Origin: a virus
IMG/VR virus record: IMGVR_UViG_3300033145_000996
Coordinates: 1 to 37,427 of that record
Length of the DNA: 37,427 nucleotides
Direction: 5' to 3' (one strand)
The translations under genes and the position numbers were made by a program. Below the pieces are notes generated by a model. It had not been told where the DNA came from. It ran no database searches and saw only the letters and a list, made by a program, of their open reading frames with translations. Of the stretch, positions 6,877-14,973 are shown in pieces (position 1 is the first letter of the stretch; each line of letters starts with the position of its first letter).

Positions 6877-8498
6877 TCGTAATATCCATCCCTATGTGCT
6901 ATTTTTATTGCCTCTTCCCTATTATCCGCAATATCCAAGTAATGCCTTGCTATTTCAGGTGTGAGCAGCTTTTTCTGGCTTCTGAACTCTTTCAAAAATA
7001 ATCCCAAGGGCGTTTTATATCGCTGGTATGCTTTTCTGAACTCTATTTGAGCATCTATCGGTAGCTGCTTGAACTGTTTTTCGTGTTCCTTTGTTTTGTA
7101 TATTGATATCCCCATTCCTACAGGTGATATTCTTATTGCAAATCCGAGGGCTTTCTCTATGACAGATTGTGCATAATCTTCGCTCACAGGGGCAACGAGT
7201 TCTGCTGTTAATTTTCTTGCATCTTCGGGCGTTATGCCCTCTCTCGCTTTGGCGTCAATTTCATCGTGCATCTTATCAACAGCATCCATATATTTCATTA
7301 CATCTTCGGGAGCGCTGTCTTCGTCTGGAGCTTCTATACCCTCAATCGGCATCTTGTTATCTTTTAATCCGTCTATTCTATCGTGCGCCCGCTTAATATG
7401 AGACTGTGCCAATGGACTGTCCTTGCGCTGCATCTCGTCCTGTAATTCACCTAATTCAATAACCTCATCTGGCGTTAAGCCGTGTCCCATTTTTTTAGCG
7501 ACATCTTCAACGTAATCGACACTATCAGGGTCTTCCCGTATCTGTTCTTTTATGGAATTATAATAAATCGGGTCGTGCGTTTTGAATATATCAACAGGGC
7601 TTTTCTTTCTGTCTAACTTCTCTTCTCTTTCGGCTAATAAATTTTGAAAATGGGTTTTTAATTCAGAGCCTTCTAACATATCAATTGTAGTGGTGTCTCT
7701 GGGATTTTTAGTTAATTCAGAAGCAATTTGCTTAAATGTTTGTGTAATATATGTATTGATTTGTTCTTCTGCTTTATTTTTATCACGACTTATTGCAGCA
7801 TTGGCCTGTCTCCATAACGCAGTCTTATGTTTTTCAGGCAAACCAGATTGCTCAATTAAAGCCAATGCAGTTTCCGGCTCAAAGCGTATTGCATTTTGGA
7901 TAAGAGCTTCCTGCTTCACCCTTTCCATCTCCGGTATGTCAACGGCCTTGAACAGCTTGCCCTCTTCTTCGCTGTAAACCCGATTTTCCACCTGCTCATC
8001 CACGAAAGCGATTGCCTTATCTGTCTCACCGCCAGCCTTGTATATTTGCAGTTGTGCATCAGCCTTCGCCCTCTCCTGCTTCGTTCGTGTAGTCGCAGCC
8101 ATTGTCAATGCTTTTTGGGTATAAAGACTCTCGTTCAGGGCGAGAAAGTTCGTCATATCCCTTTTGGCCGGTGCGGTTTTCATTGTCGAAGGAATTGTCT
8201 TTATCTGCGCATTGACTTTCGACCACTGCTTCTTCAATTCTTCAGGGCTGATGTTGGGATTATCCGCTACATAAGTATTGTAACCCTCCAGAAAGGTATT
8301 CAGCTGCCCTCTGCCGGCAGCTACTTCGTTAGCTGCCTGCGCCTGTATAATCCCAGCCCATATCTTCTCGCCGAAACCGGCAGCCAGCCGACCTAACTGA
8401 CGCTGGCCGGATGTGTCGGCTAATGAATAAGGCGGTTTGGCTATACCCGCCCTTTCGGGCGGCAGTTCTGTTTTCTGGTATAGTGGTATATTAATCAT
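6873..8498 (-). CDS. Internal virion protein (gp15-like role)
   Basis: This 541-residue, largely helical protein opens MINIPLYQKTELPPER, a type of N-terminus common in podovirus internal proteins. It contains helical-repeat-like units (for example residues 150-250, with ALIQNAIRFEPETALALIEQSG). It lies between the fibre-like gene and the giant ejection protein, matching the gp15-gp16 order of T7-like phages. The ribosome-binding site is weak. A 12-codon frame (8544-8506) starts in the TAATG overlap with the upstream gene and may carry ribosomes to this start. The function is inferred from order and composition. Confidence 0.6.
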   Translation of the reverse strand: MINIPLYQKTELPPERAGIAKPPYSLADTSGQRQLGRLAAGFGEKIWAGIIQAQAANEVAAGRGQLNTFLEGYNTYVADNPNISPEELKKQWSKVNAQIKTIPSTMKTAPAKRDMTNFLALNESLYTQKALTMAATTRTKQERAKADAQLQIYKAGGETDKAIAFVDEQVENRVYSEEEGKLFKAVDIPEMERVKQEALIQNAIRFEPETALALIEQSGLPEKHKTALWRQANAAISRDKNKAEEQINTYITQTFKQIASELTKNPRDTTTIDMLEGSELKTHFQNLLAEREEKLDRKKSPVDIFKTHDPIYYNSIKEQIREDPDSVDYVEDVAKKMGHGLTPDEVIELGELQDEMQRKDSPLAQSHIKRAHDRIDGLKDNKMPIEGIEAPDEDSAPEDVMKYMDAVDKMHDEIDAKAREGITPEDARKLTAELVAPVSEDYAQSVIEKALGFAIRISPVGMGISIYKTKEHEKQFKQLPIDAQIEFRKAYQRYKTPLGLFLKEFRSQKKLLTPEIARHYLDIADNREEAIKIAHRDGYYE

Positions 8499-8543
8499 AT
8501 TCTAATTATTCTTTGTAAAGCTCATTAAACAATCTAATATCCA

Positions 8544-10757
8544 TTATAATCCTGTGCCCAATTTATCTGAAGTATATTGCAAACAAACTCCGTGCAATTC
8601 CGCTGTATCCGTTAAGTCGTCATCGCCGTCAACGCCCAGTCTTTTTACTCTGCAATGCATACAGACATCGGTTGCACTCGGCAAATCAATTCCTGTAATC
8701 TCCGCTACAACCAAACCATTGGCCTGTGCCACCGCATTTGAATTAACCGTCAAGGTTTCCTGCGCCGCAGCAGTTGTATCTTCTCCGGCGGAAGTCCATA
8801 AATACTCTAATTGCCACACTGCTGTTTCTGTAGTAACTGGTGTATTTGTGCTCCATCCTATCAACAGCGAAGGGGCTACGCCCCTGTCCATATCAGGCGG
8901 AGTCCGTAGATTAAATACTATGGTATCATCAGTCCCATCTGAAAACTCCCATGCTCCGCTTATGCCCCATTCCTTAAAGGCCGCCGGTTTTGTTCCGGGC
9001 GCTTTTAATGCGTTAAAGGAAATCCATATACCCCTTAATACTCTTGCCGTGCCGTTTAAAGTCAATTCGCCGTCGTCGGCGAAGCTGGTGTAATTTGCAG
9101 CACCGCCGATATTCGCATCTGCGAAAGTCCCCGTGCCGAGAGTAGTGATATTACCGGATTGCATATCGAAGTTACCAGTATCATCAACATCAAGCTGCAA
9201 CTCATCCCCATCAACGCTGTGCTTGGAGTAGATTTTCAAATAGCCGGCAACGCCGTCATTCTCTTTGCCGTAGAAAATCTTTAGCGGATAACTTCTTTCC
9301 TTCGTTGCTATATTTGCAGCGTATCTTGGGCCAAGCTCTGCGATGTTCCCAGTTGTTATCCTCATCATTGGAACGCTTGCACCAACATCAGCACTTTGAA
9401 GACTAATTTCTTTATTGTTAGCCCACATAGTTTTTTTTGCCAAAAAGAATAGCTCCCCATAATCTCCACCAGGAGTCCACGAACCCCTAAACTGTAGAAA
9501 CTGGTCTATATCATTATCATATCTAATCCCAACAATTTCAGGTCTGCCGGAACCGTGTTCTAATTTAATCCCCAAGCCTTTTAACTCTCTGTCGAGAAGT
9601 GTCAAGTCTTCGTTCTTAACCGTAAATGGAGTGCTCGTAGCATCGCCGGTTTCTTCAATAGCAAGTCGCTTGACAGTCCCTATACCGCTAAATGTGCCAT
9701 CAACACCATTAACATCGTCTCCAACATCAAGCCCGCCAGTCATAACAACATCGCCGTCTGTCTTCAATAGAATCTGGTCGGCATTTGCGCCTGTGTATAT
9801 TTCCAACTCTCTTACAGTCCCCGTGCCAGCTGCGGTTGACCCTATAAGATACTGTTCTGCATCCTCGCTCCAACTCAGGGAAAGCCGTTCGGTATTTACT
9901 TGTGACGCAACCGTTCCCTTTCCAAATATCTGAAAGCCAACGCTGTCTCCTCCATCGCCCCTTTTAGTAAACAAATCGACATATAAAGCCTTGTCCAGTG
10001 TCTGCCCCTCGATATACAGCGAAGTCTTTCCCAGGCCGCCGAATTTAACATCGGATTCTGTAGGGCTGGTAAAAAGCAAACTATCAGATAATATGGCATT
10101 TTCCTGGTTTATCGTTACCGCCCCTGAAATATCACCGCTTGCAATTACAACAGTTCCGTCCGTTAAAGTCCTTGCCGTTATCTGGTGTGTAAATCTTACA
10201 TTTGCATCAGGAAATAAAAAGTCATCCTCCGATTGGTCGTATTCTATTGAGCCTGTATTGACCGAACCCAGAAAGGAGAATACCGTATCATCAGCAGAGC
10301 CGGTGCTACCGCCGGTAAATAAATGCCCCTGCATAGTTATATCATCGGTCGAGGTTAATTGCTCCGCCTGAACTATCTCACCAGCAGTTAAATTCAAGGC
10401 AGTCAATATGTCATTGCCGTCATCGAAGTAGAAGTTCGTATTGTCTTCGGTGAACCCGCCGTTGGCATCTATGAAAACAACCGAGCCTTCAGTTAAATCA
10501 GATATCATATAAGGGGTAATAAGAACATCATTTACATCGTCCCAATACATTTTATCGGCAGTATCAAATGATATATCGCCGGTCTTGAAATATAAAATGC
10601 CTTCACTCCAACTCCAGTAAGTGTCTTCGTTATCTCGATAAATCTGCGCCTTCTTCGTGCCGTCAGGTGAAAAGAGTTCTATCCTGCCATCGGATATTTC
10701 GACATTGGCAGCAGCCGTTGACGTTAAGAACAGAATGAGAAAAATCTTTTTAAGCAT
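8544..10757 (-). CDS. Tail fibre / appendage-like protein with signal peptide
   Basis: The chosen start at 10757 (737 residues) has GGGAGGAG only 4 bases upstream, embedded in the last glycine codons of the previous gene. The N-terminus MLKKIFLILFLTSTAAAN reads as a Sec signal with a cleavage region near AAA-N. The rest is low-complexity, Asp/Gly/Thr-rich and beta-like, with repeated forms such as FYFDDGND and MYWDDVND. This is typical of phage fibres. The C-terminal 150 residues look like a separate beta-sandwich. It sits between the gp14- and gp15-like ejection genes, an unusual place for a fibre gene. Confidence 0.6.
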   Translation of the reverse strand: MLKKIFLILFLTSTAAANVEISDGRIELFSPDGTKKAQIYRDNEDTYWSWSEGILYFKTGDISFDTADKMYWDDVNDVLITPYMISDLTEGSVVFIDANGGFTEDNTNFYFDDGNDILTALNLTAGEIVQAEQLTSTDDITMQGHLFTGGSTGSADDTVFSFLGSVNTGSIEYDQSEDDFLFPDANVRFTHQITARTLTDGTVVIASGDISGAVTINQENAILSDSLLFTSPTESDVKFGGLGKTSLYIEGQTLDKALYVDLFTKRGDGGDSVGFQIFGKGTVASQVNTERLSLSWSEDAEQYLIGSTAAGTGTVRELEIYTGANADQILLKTDGDVVMTGGLDVGDDVNGVDGTFSGIGTVKRLAIEETGDATSTPFTVKNEDLTLLDRELKGLGIKLEHGSGRPEIVGIRYDNDIDQFLQFRGSWTPGGDYGELFFLAKKTMWANNKEISLQSADVGASVPMMRITTGNIAELGPRYAANIATKERSYPLKIFYGKENDGVAGYLKIYSKHSVDGDELQLDVDDTGNFDMQSGNITTLGTGTFADANIGGAANYTSFADDGELTLNGTARVLRGIWISFNALKAPGTKPAAFKEWGISGAWEFSDGTDDTIVFNLRTPPDMDRGVAPSLLIGWSTNTPVTTETAVWQLEYLWTSAGEDTTAAAQETLTVNSNAVAQANGLVVAEITGIDLPSATDVCMHCRVKRLGVDGDDDLTDTAELHGVCLQYTSDKLGTGL

Positions 10758-11340
10758 AAGCTCCTCCCATACCACCCATACCAGCCCACGTCCCTTGTGT
10801 AACCCTTACGTTCCTGCCCTGTAGAGAACCAACCGCCCCTCCTCTGCCTAACGGCACATTTGTCTTTCCATTAAACATCCCGCTTTCAGCACCCATATAA
10901 GCGATAGAACCAAATCCCATAATACCCGTAGCCCACGCAGAACGCTTCGCCTGCTTTTTAGCGGCCTTACCAGTAGCAATCTCCAGAGCAGCACTTGATT
11001 CATAATATCTTTTTCCTTCTCGGCCCCGTTCCAGAATATATCCTATGTCTTGTGCAATAAGAGCTTCTGTTTCAGCTTCAATAACCAAAGGTGAGCCTAC
11101 ATTGATTCTAATACCGGCGGCAGCAGCTACGCCTTTCTGTCTTTCTATAAGCCTGCGGCCACGCTCTTTTGTTATCCCCGCCTGCGCAATAGCGGCCTTT
11201 TCTGCCATTTCAGCATTTTGCCTATCAATGGCCGCTCTGGATTCAGCAATTTTCTGAGCCTGCTCACCCTGCTGGCGGGTGGCCTGTATCTGCATTACCG
11301 TGCCAGCCCCCATCGCAGCTATAGCTAATGTTTCAAGCAT
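10750..11340 (-). CDS. Internal virion protein (gp14-like)
   Basis: This 196-residue protein starts in a TAATG overlap. It has a short hydrophobic N-terminus (LAIAAMGAGTVMQI), then an Ala/Gln/Arg/Glu-rich coiled coil (about 20-75), then AAAAGIRINVGSPLVIEAETEA. That last phrase resembles a conserved segment (Gly-Ser-Pro before a helix) of many podovirus internal core proteins. The C-terminus is Gly/Met-rich. In T7 the equivalent is ejected first and forms a pore in the outer membrane. Its neighbours are the gp13-like and glycine-rich genes. Confidence 0.65.
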   Translation of the reverse strand: MLETLAIAAMGAGTVMQIQATRQQGEQAQKIAESRAAIDRQNAEMAEKAAIAQAGITKERGRRLIERQKGVAAAAGIRINVGSPLVIEAETEALIAQDIGYILERGREGKRYYESSAALEIATGKAAKKQAKRSAWATGIMGFGSIAYMGAESGMFNGKTNVPLGRGGAVGSLQGRNVRVTQGTWAGMGGMGGAYA

Positions 11341-11780
11341 TATCCTAATACTCCGGCAGAACCAAAACCCTCGCCTATCAATGAAGGCTTACCTAATTTC
11401 GGCTCACCCCAACCTTTAGTTAAAAGTGAAGCCATACGCTGCCTGTTTCGCCTTTCCCGTTCGGACAGTTGGGTTATCGGAGTAGCGGTTTTTTTAGGAA
11501 CCCCAGCTCTGACCGCAGGCGTTCCTTTCTGCAATGGCTGGCCTCCAGCACCAAACGAAGATGCTGTAATTCCCCCCATCGCCCCGCCAATAGCAGCACC
11601 TTGACCGGCAGTAAGTCCACCAGCACCTCCAGCGGCTGCACCACCGATTGCCCCGCCGATACCACCGCCAGCAGCACCCCACATAGCGCCTGCGCCCACA
11701 TCGCCGCCGGTAAGTGCGGCTACCCCAGCACCCGTCCCAGCCCCTATGGCTGCACCGATTAAAATTGCTTCAATACCCAT
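11340..11780 (-). CDS. Glycine-zipper virion protein
   Basis: The first half of this 146-residue protein is a run of Gly/Ala-rich hydrophobic segments (GAAIGAGTGAG, GGGIGGAIGGAAAGG). The second half is basic and ends RMASLLTKGWGEPKLGKPSLIG. Proteins with this plan (glycine zipper plus a short tail pairing Trp/Pro with LGKP) commonly sit beside internal virion genes in podoviruses. The start overlaps the upstream stop as TAATG. It may insert into membranes during ejection. The exact role is unknown. Confidence 0.55.
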   Translation of the reverse strand: MGIEAILIGAAIGAGTGAGVAALTGGDVGAGAMWGAAGGGIGGAIGGAAAGGAGGLTAGQGAAIGGAMGGITASSFGAGGQPLQKGTPAVRAGVPKKTATPITQLSERERRNRQRMASLLTKGWGEPKLGKPSLIGEGFGSAGVLG

Positions 11781-12208
11781 TATAAAACCTCATACATATT
11801 GTTTATTACACCGGAGAACAACTGGCTTTGCTTCACGCCCCTAAAGATAGCGCCTAAAAAATCACCGTATCGTTTGCCATTATCCAAATCCGATGGTATG
11901 GCAAACATTACCTTCTCCGAATGGCTTTCCTTCCATTTATAAAGCTCTTTACGAAATACTACCGCCGCCCTCGCCCTCTCTAAACGAGATGCTATACTTG
12001 AATAAATCGCCCATATTTCCCAGACGTTACCTTTTTTTACCACACCACAGCAGGCAACAACCTTTTCGCTTTTCACGTAACTTACAGCTTGCCCGACGGC
12101 GACCATTTTCTTTGCGTCCTCGAAACTAATACCCCGCCATATATCTCTGACCTCAACGAGATTGTCCTTAATCGCCATTATATCTTCAGGTTGTAACTGT
12201 CGAATCAT
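11780..12208 (-). CDS. GNAT-like virion-associated protein (T7 gp13-like)
   Basis: The 142-residue protein opens MIRQLQPEDIMAIKDNLVEVR and has a central strand pattern, AVSYVKSEKVVACCGVVKKGNVWEIWAIY. Together these look like a GNAT acetyltransferase fold lacking a clear acetyl-CoA loop. T7 gp13 and related proteins between nozzle and core genes have this appearance. Its ATG overlaps the nozzle gene stop by ATGA. Catalytic activity is doubtful and an assembly role is likelier. Confidence 0.5.
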   Translation of the reverse strand: MIRQLQPEDIMAIKDNLVEVRDIWRGISFEDAKKMVAVGQAVSYVKSEKVVACCGVVKKGNVWEIWAIYSSIASRLERARAAVVFRKELYKWKESHSEKVMFAIPSDLDNGKRYGDFLGAIFRGVKQSQLFSGVINNMYEVL

Positions 12209-14508
12209 CTTATTTCCATATCCAGCACAATCGCACGAATACCAAAAGGCGCAGGGTCTCCACTTTCGAAGTAGATTGTCTGCTTCGTCATTCCCGAATA
12301 GATAAACGGAAACTGTAATAGTTTTACTTCGGACGTAAATAAGTCCTGCTTCGCTGTCAGGGTTGCACCTTGATAAAATTGTATATCAGATAAAACACTA
12401 TCAGCACCATTACCGAAAGAGCATTGACCAGTCTTGTAAAAATCGACATACAACCGTTTGATTTTCTTGTTCATCGCCATATCCTGCGGATGCGCCCTTA
12501 TCGGCAGGGTCTCTAATTTAGCGGTATAAGGCAAGCCGACAATAACTCTCGCCGAAGAAACGCCAATCGTTACCGCCCCGTCACTAACCGTTTCTTTCGG
12601 CAAGACCATTCCATCAGCCCAGATACTAATTGATTCAGCCTCTAAATGGTCTAACCCGCTAAAAGAGGCTGTTGCCGTCGAATCATAACCCAAGCCGGAA
12701 TCCACAAACCAGCAATCATCCTGGTCGTCACCCCAATCGAATGGCTGAAACTGCTCGATATATCTATAATCCGTCCCGTCAATAGTTCTTTTAACCGATA
12801 CCCAAACCTCATCCTCATCTTCACCGGAGGATATAACCGCAACACTCTCAAAGTCACCATCCGTTATCTGCTTCGTCCAGGCAATTACCGACTGGTCTTT
12901 CAGATAAGTCAAAGTAGCTATGTCACCGTTATTTAATACGCACCAGAGAATAGGGTTCGGTCTCAACTGGAAGGCAATATCTTTAATCCCCGAGTCAGTA
13001 ATCTCCGGCGATAGCAAGGTCAGGTCGGGCGAGATATATTTGTCCCGTTCCAGATTATAGTCGAACTCTCTTACTTTCCTCGCTCCCCTTTCGATATAAA
13101 GCATTGCTTCACCCGCCCGAACCACACCCAGTTGGGCCGAGCCGTATCTTGTCTGCTCCTGATAATTAGGTGAGGTCGGCGTAATTGCTTTACCGTCATC
13201 GCCGTATTTACCACAAGAGCCGGAAGTGCCTATGAATAAATAATTACTGCCCAATAACCATCTGATAGGGTTCTGCCCTGGCAGGGCAATCGTAAATGCA
13301 GAGGTATCTAAAGTCCCTTCCAGAAAATCAGTATAATCATCGGGATTGGCCTGGCCGAACCAGATAGTTTGCGGATATGTCTCCGAACCGCCGTATGTAA
13401 GTCTCTGCTGATGAACGGTCACTGCTTCCGGCCAGCCCCTATAATCAGACCAGTAACCCTCTCTCCAGGTAGAGGTCGCAGCAGTATCAACTAAAGCTGT
13501 AAGAACAGTCGCCGTCGCCGATACACCGGAGGTAATAGCAGTTATTTCAACAACACCCTTGTTCGTATTGTCGGTGATAGTGAATACATAATCAGGTGTG
13601 CCACTACCGAAGTCACTGCATACTACTCGATAAACAGCGCCGTCCTCTTCATATTCAGTTGGATTGTCGAAATCAGTATCAGTTAATGCTGTCAGTGCAG
13701 GTCTCCACGAGATACCGTTGTTCGTGCTTCGCTGGAGTGTTATTGTGCTGTCTGCGTTATCTGTCGTGGTAAAGCCATAGTCGCCGGAAAAATGGGGTGT
13801 TGATATTGAGACCCCATTAGCCGTAAATGTGCCCGATATAGTTGAAGTGCCTCGAACCTGGTCTATCCTCCAAATCGAACCAATATGACTTGCACCTATA
13901 TCCGGCTCAAATATATCAAAACTTGCAGTTAGTGTAATTGAATCACCAACATTTACATCTCCTACTGGCGTTATTGTCGTAGTAGTATCGTTCTCCGGCA
14001 GGAACGGGCCGGTTTCAAAATCAACATCCTCGATTGTCCAGTTGTCGTGGGCCGACCGAGAAAGAACCTGCGGCGGGTCACTGCCATTGGTAAGATACAT
14101 CTCATTATCAACTTGAACGTAGCGAACGTCCCATATTTCATCCGAATCGTAATCCGTTGATATTTCATAGGGGTCGTCACCAGCAAGTATCTGCCCGTCA
14201 TTGCGGTAGAATCGTAAATACTCATCGCCAAATTCGAGAATATAAGCATCATCAGTAGAATACTCGAATGGTATGAGCCGCACACTGCCTGCCGCAGAAG
14301 CAATGTATTTCGTGCCTGGCCTTTTGAGGGCCGGCCCCTGAACAGTAACGAACATATTCTCAAGCGTTCTGCACGATGATGTGTATTTCTCATAATCCGC
14401 CCGTGCCTCAATTAACGGTGATACTTGGCCAGTATTAAAATTGGTCATAGACGGCATATAGCCGAAAGACGCCGAGCACAAGACTAAAACTAAAGCCAGT
14501 CTTTTCAT
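12205..14508 (-). CDS. Tail tubular protein B / nozzle (T7 gp12-like) with signal peptide
   Basis: The 767-residue protein begins MKRLALVLVLCSASFG, which reads as a signal peptide. The next part, TNFNTGQVSPLIEARADYEKYTSSC, then NMFVTVQGPALKRPGTKYI, is the typical N-terminus of T7 gp12-type nozzle proteins: a 'tGevsP' turn, 'leNm' and 'G...rRPGT'. The start at 14508 follows the upstream stop by one base (TGA-t-ATG); there is no clear ribosome-binding site, so coupling is likely. The frame opens earlier (14592), but that start lies inside the upstream gene. A nozzle normally joins the adaptor in the cytoplasm, so a Sec signal here is odd. Confidence 0.75.
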   Translation of the reverse strand: MKRLALVLVLCSASFGYMPSMTNFNTGQVSPLIEARADYEKYTSSCRTLENMFVTVQGPALKRPGTKYIASAAGSVRLIPFEYSTDDAYILEFGDEYLRFYRNDGQILAGDDPYEISTDYDSDEIWDVRYVQVDNEMYLTNGSDPPQVLSRSAHDNWTIEDVDFETGPFLPENDTTTTITPVGDVNVGDSITLTASFDIFEPDIGASHIGSIWRIDQVRGTSTISGTFTANGVSISTPHFSGDYGFTTTDNADSTITLQRSTNNGISWRPALTALTDTDFDNPTEYEEDGAVYRVVCSDFGSGTPDYVFTITDNTNKGVVEITAITSGVSATATVLTALVDTAATSTWREGYWSDYRGWPEAVTVHQQRLTYGGSETYPQTIWFGQANPDDYTDFLEGTLDTSAFTIALPGQNPIRWLLGSNYLFIGTSGSCGKYGDDGKAITPTSPNYQEQTRYGSAQLGVVRAGEAMLYIERGARKVREFDYNLERDKYISPDLTLLSPEITDSGIKDIAFQLRPNPILWCVLNNGDIATLTYLKDQSVIAWTKQITDGDFESVAVISSGEDEDEVWVSVKRTIDGTDYRYIEQFQPFDWGDDQDDCWFVDSGLGYDSTATASFSGLDHLEAESISIWADGMVLPKETVSDGAVTIGVSSARVIVGLPYTAKLETLPIRAHPQDMAMNKKIKRLYVDFYKTGQCSFGNGADSVLSDIQFYQGATLTAKQDLFTSEVKLLQFPFIYSGMTKQTIYFESGDPAPFGIRAIVLDMEIR

Positions 14509-14509
14509 A

Positions 14510-14959
14510 TCAGTAAAGATAACCAAATACATCAATAGTAGCAGTAACGGCACTTGCATCGCTGGATACGTCCGTTTGAATACCAAAGGCATCGCCTGCG
14601 GCGAATACAGCCTCTACTCGTGTATCATCTGCGGTCACGCAATAGAAGTCATCAGTCGCATCTACGGTTGATAGATTGACCGTATCGTTCCAGCCTGCGG
14701 CCGCTGTCCCCGCCCCGAAATCATTGTCTGTTCCGCAGGCCACAGCACCACTTAAAGAATGAATAACCACTCTTGTTACGATGCAGGTTTTACCAGGGGG
14801 AACGGTATAAAGAGTAGCTTTCGTATTATTAGTTCCCATAGCAACGGAAGTTGTCGTGCTAAGAAGACCTTGAGAGGATTCTTCCAAATCTGCGCCCATT
14901 ACCAACACAGTAAGAAGCAGGCAGACTATTAGCCACGGTAGTGTTTTTTCCCTGAACAT
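14510..14959 (-). CDS. Small secreted-type beta-sandwich tail protein
   Basis: The 149-residue protein starts behind AAGGAG. Its hydrophobic N-terminus (about residues 7-22, ending VMGAD) reads as a signal peptide. The rest is Thr/Ser/Ala/Val-rich beta sequence containing VPPGKTCIVTRVVIHSLSG, a pattern seen in small jelly-roll proteins. It ends IDVFGYLY, close to the TVYGRLY ending of the 298-residue protein at 18594-19490. It lies between the tailspike and the nozzle genes, so a tail accessory subunit is likely. Confidence 0.5.
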   Translation of the reverse strand: MFREKTLPWLIVCLLLTVLVMGADLEESSQGLLSTTTSVAMGTNNTKATLYTVPPGKTCIVTRVVIHSLSGAVACGTDNDFGAGTAAAGWNDTVNLSTVDATDDFYCVTADDTRVEAVFAAGDAFGIQTDVSSDASAVTATIDVFGYLY

Positions 14960-14973
14960 TTTTTTCTCCTTAA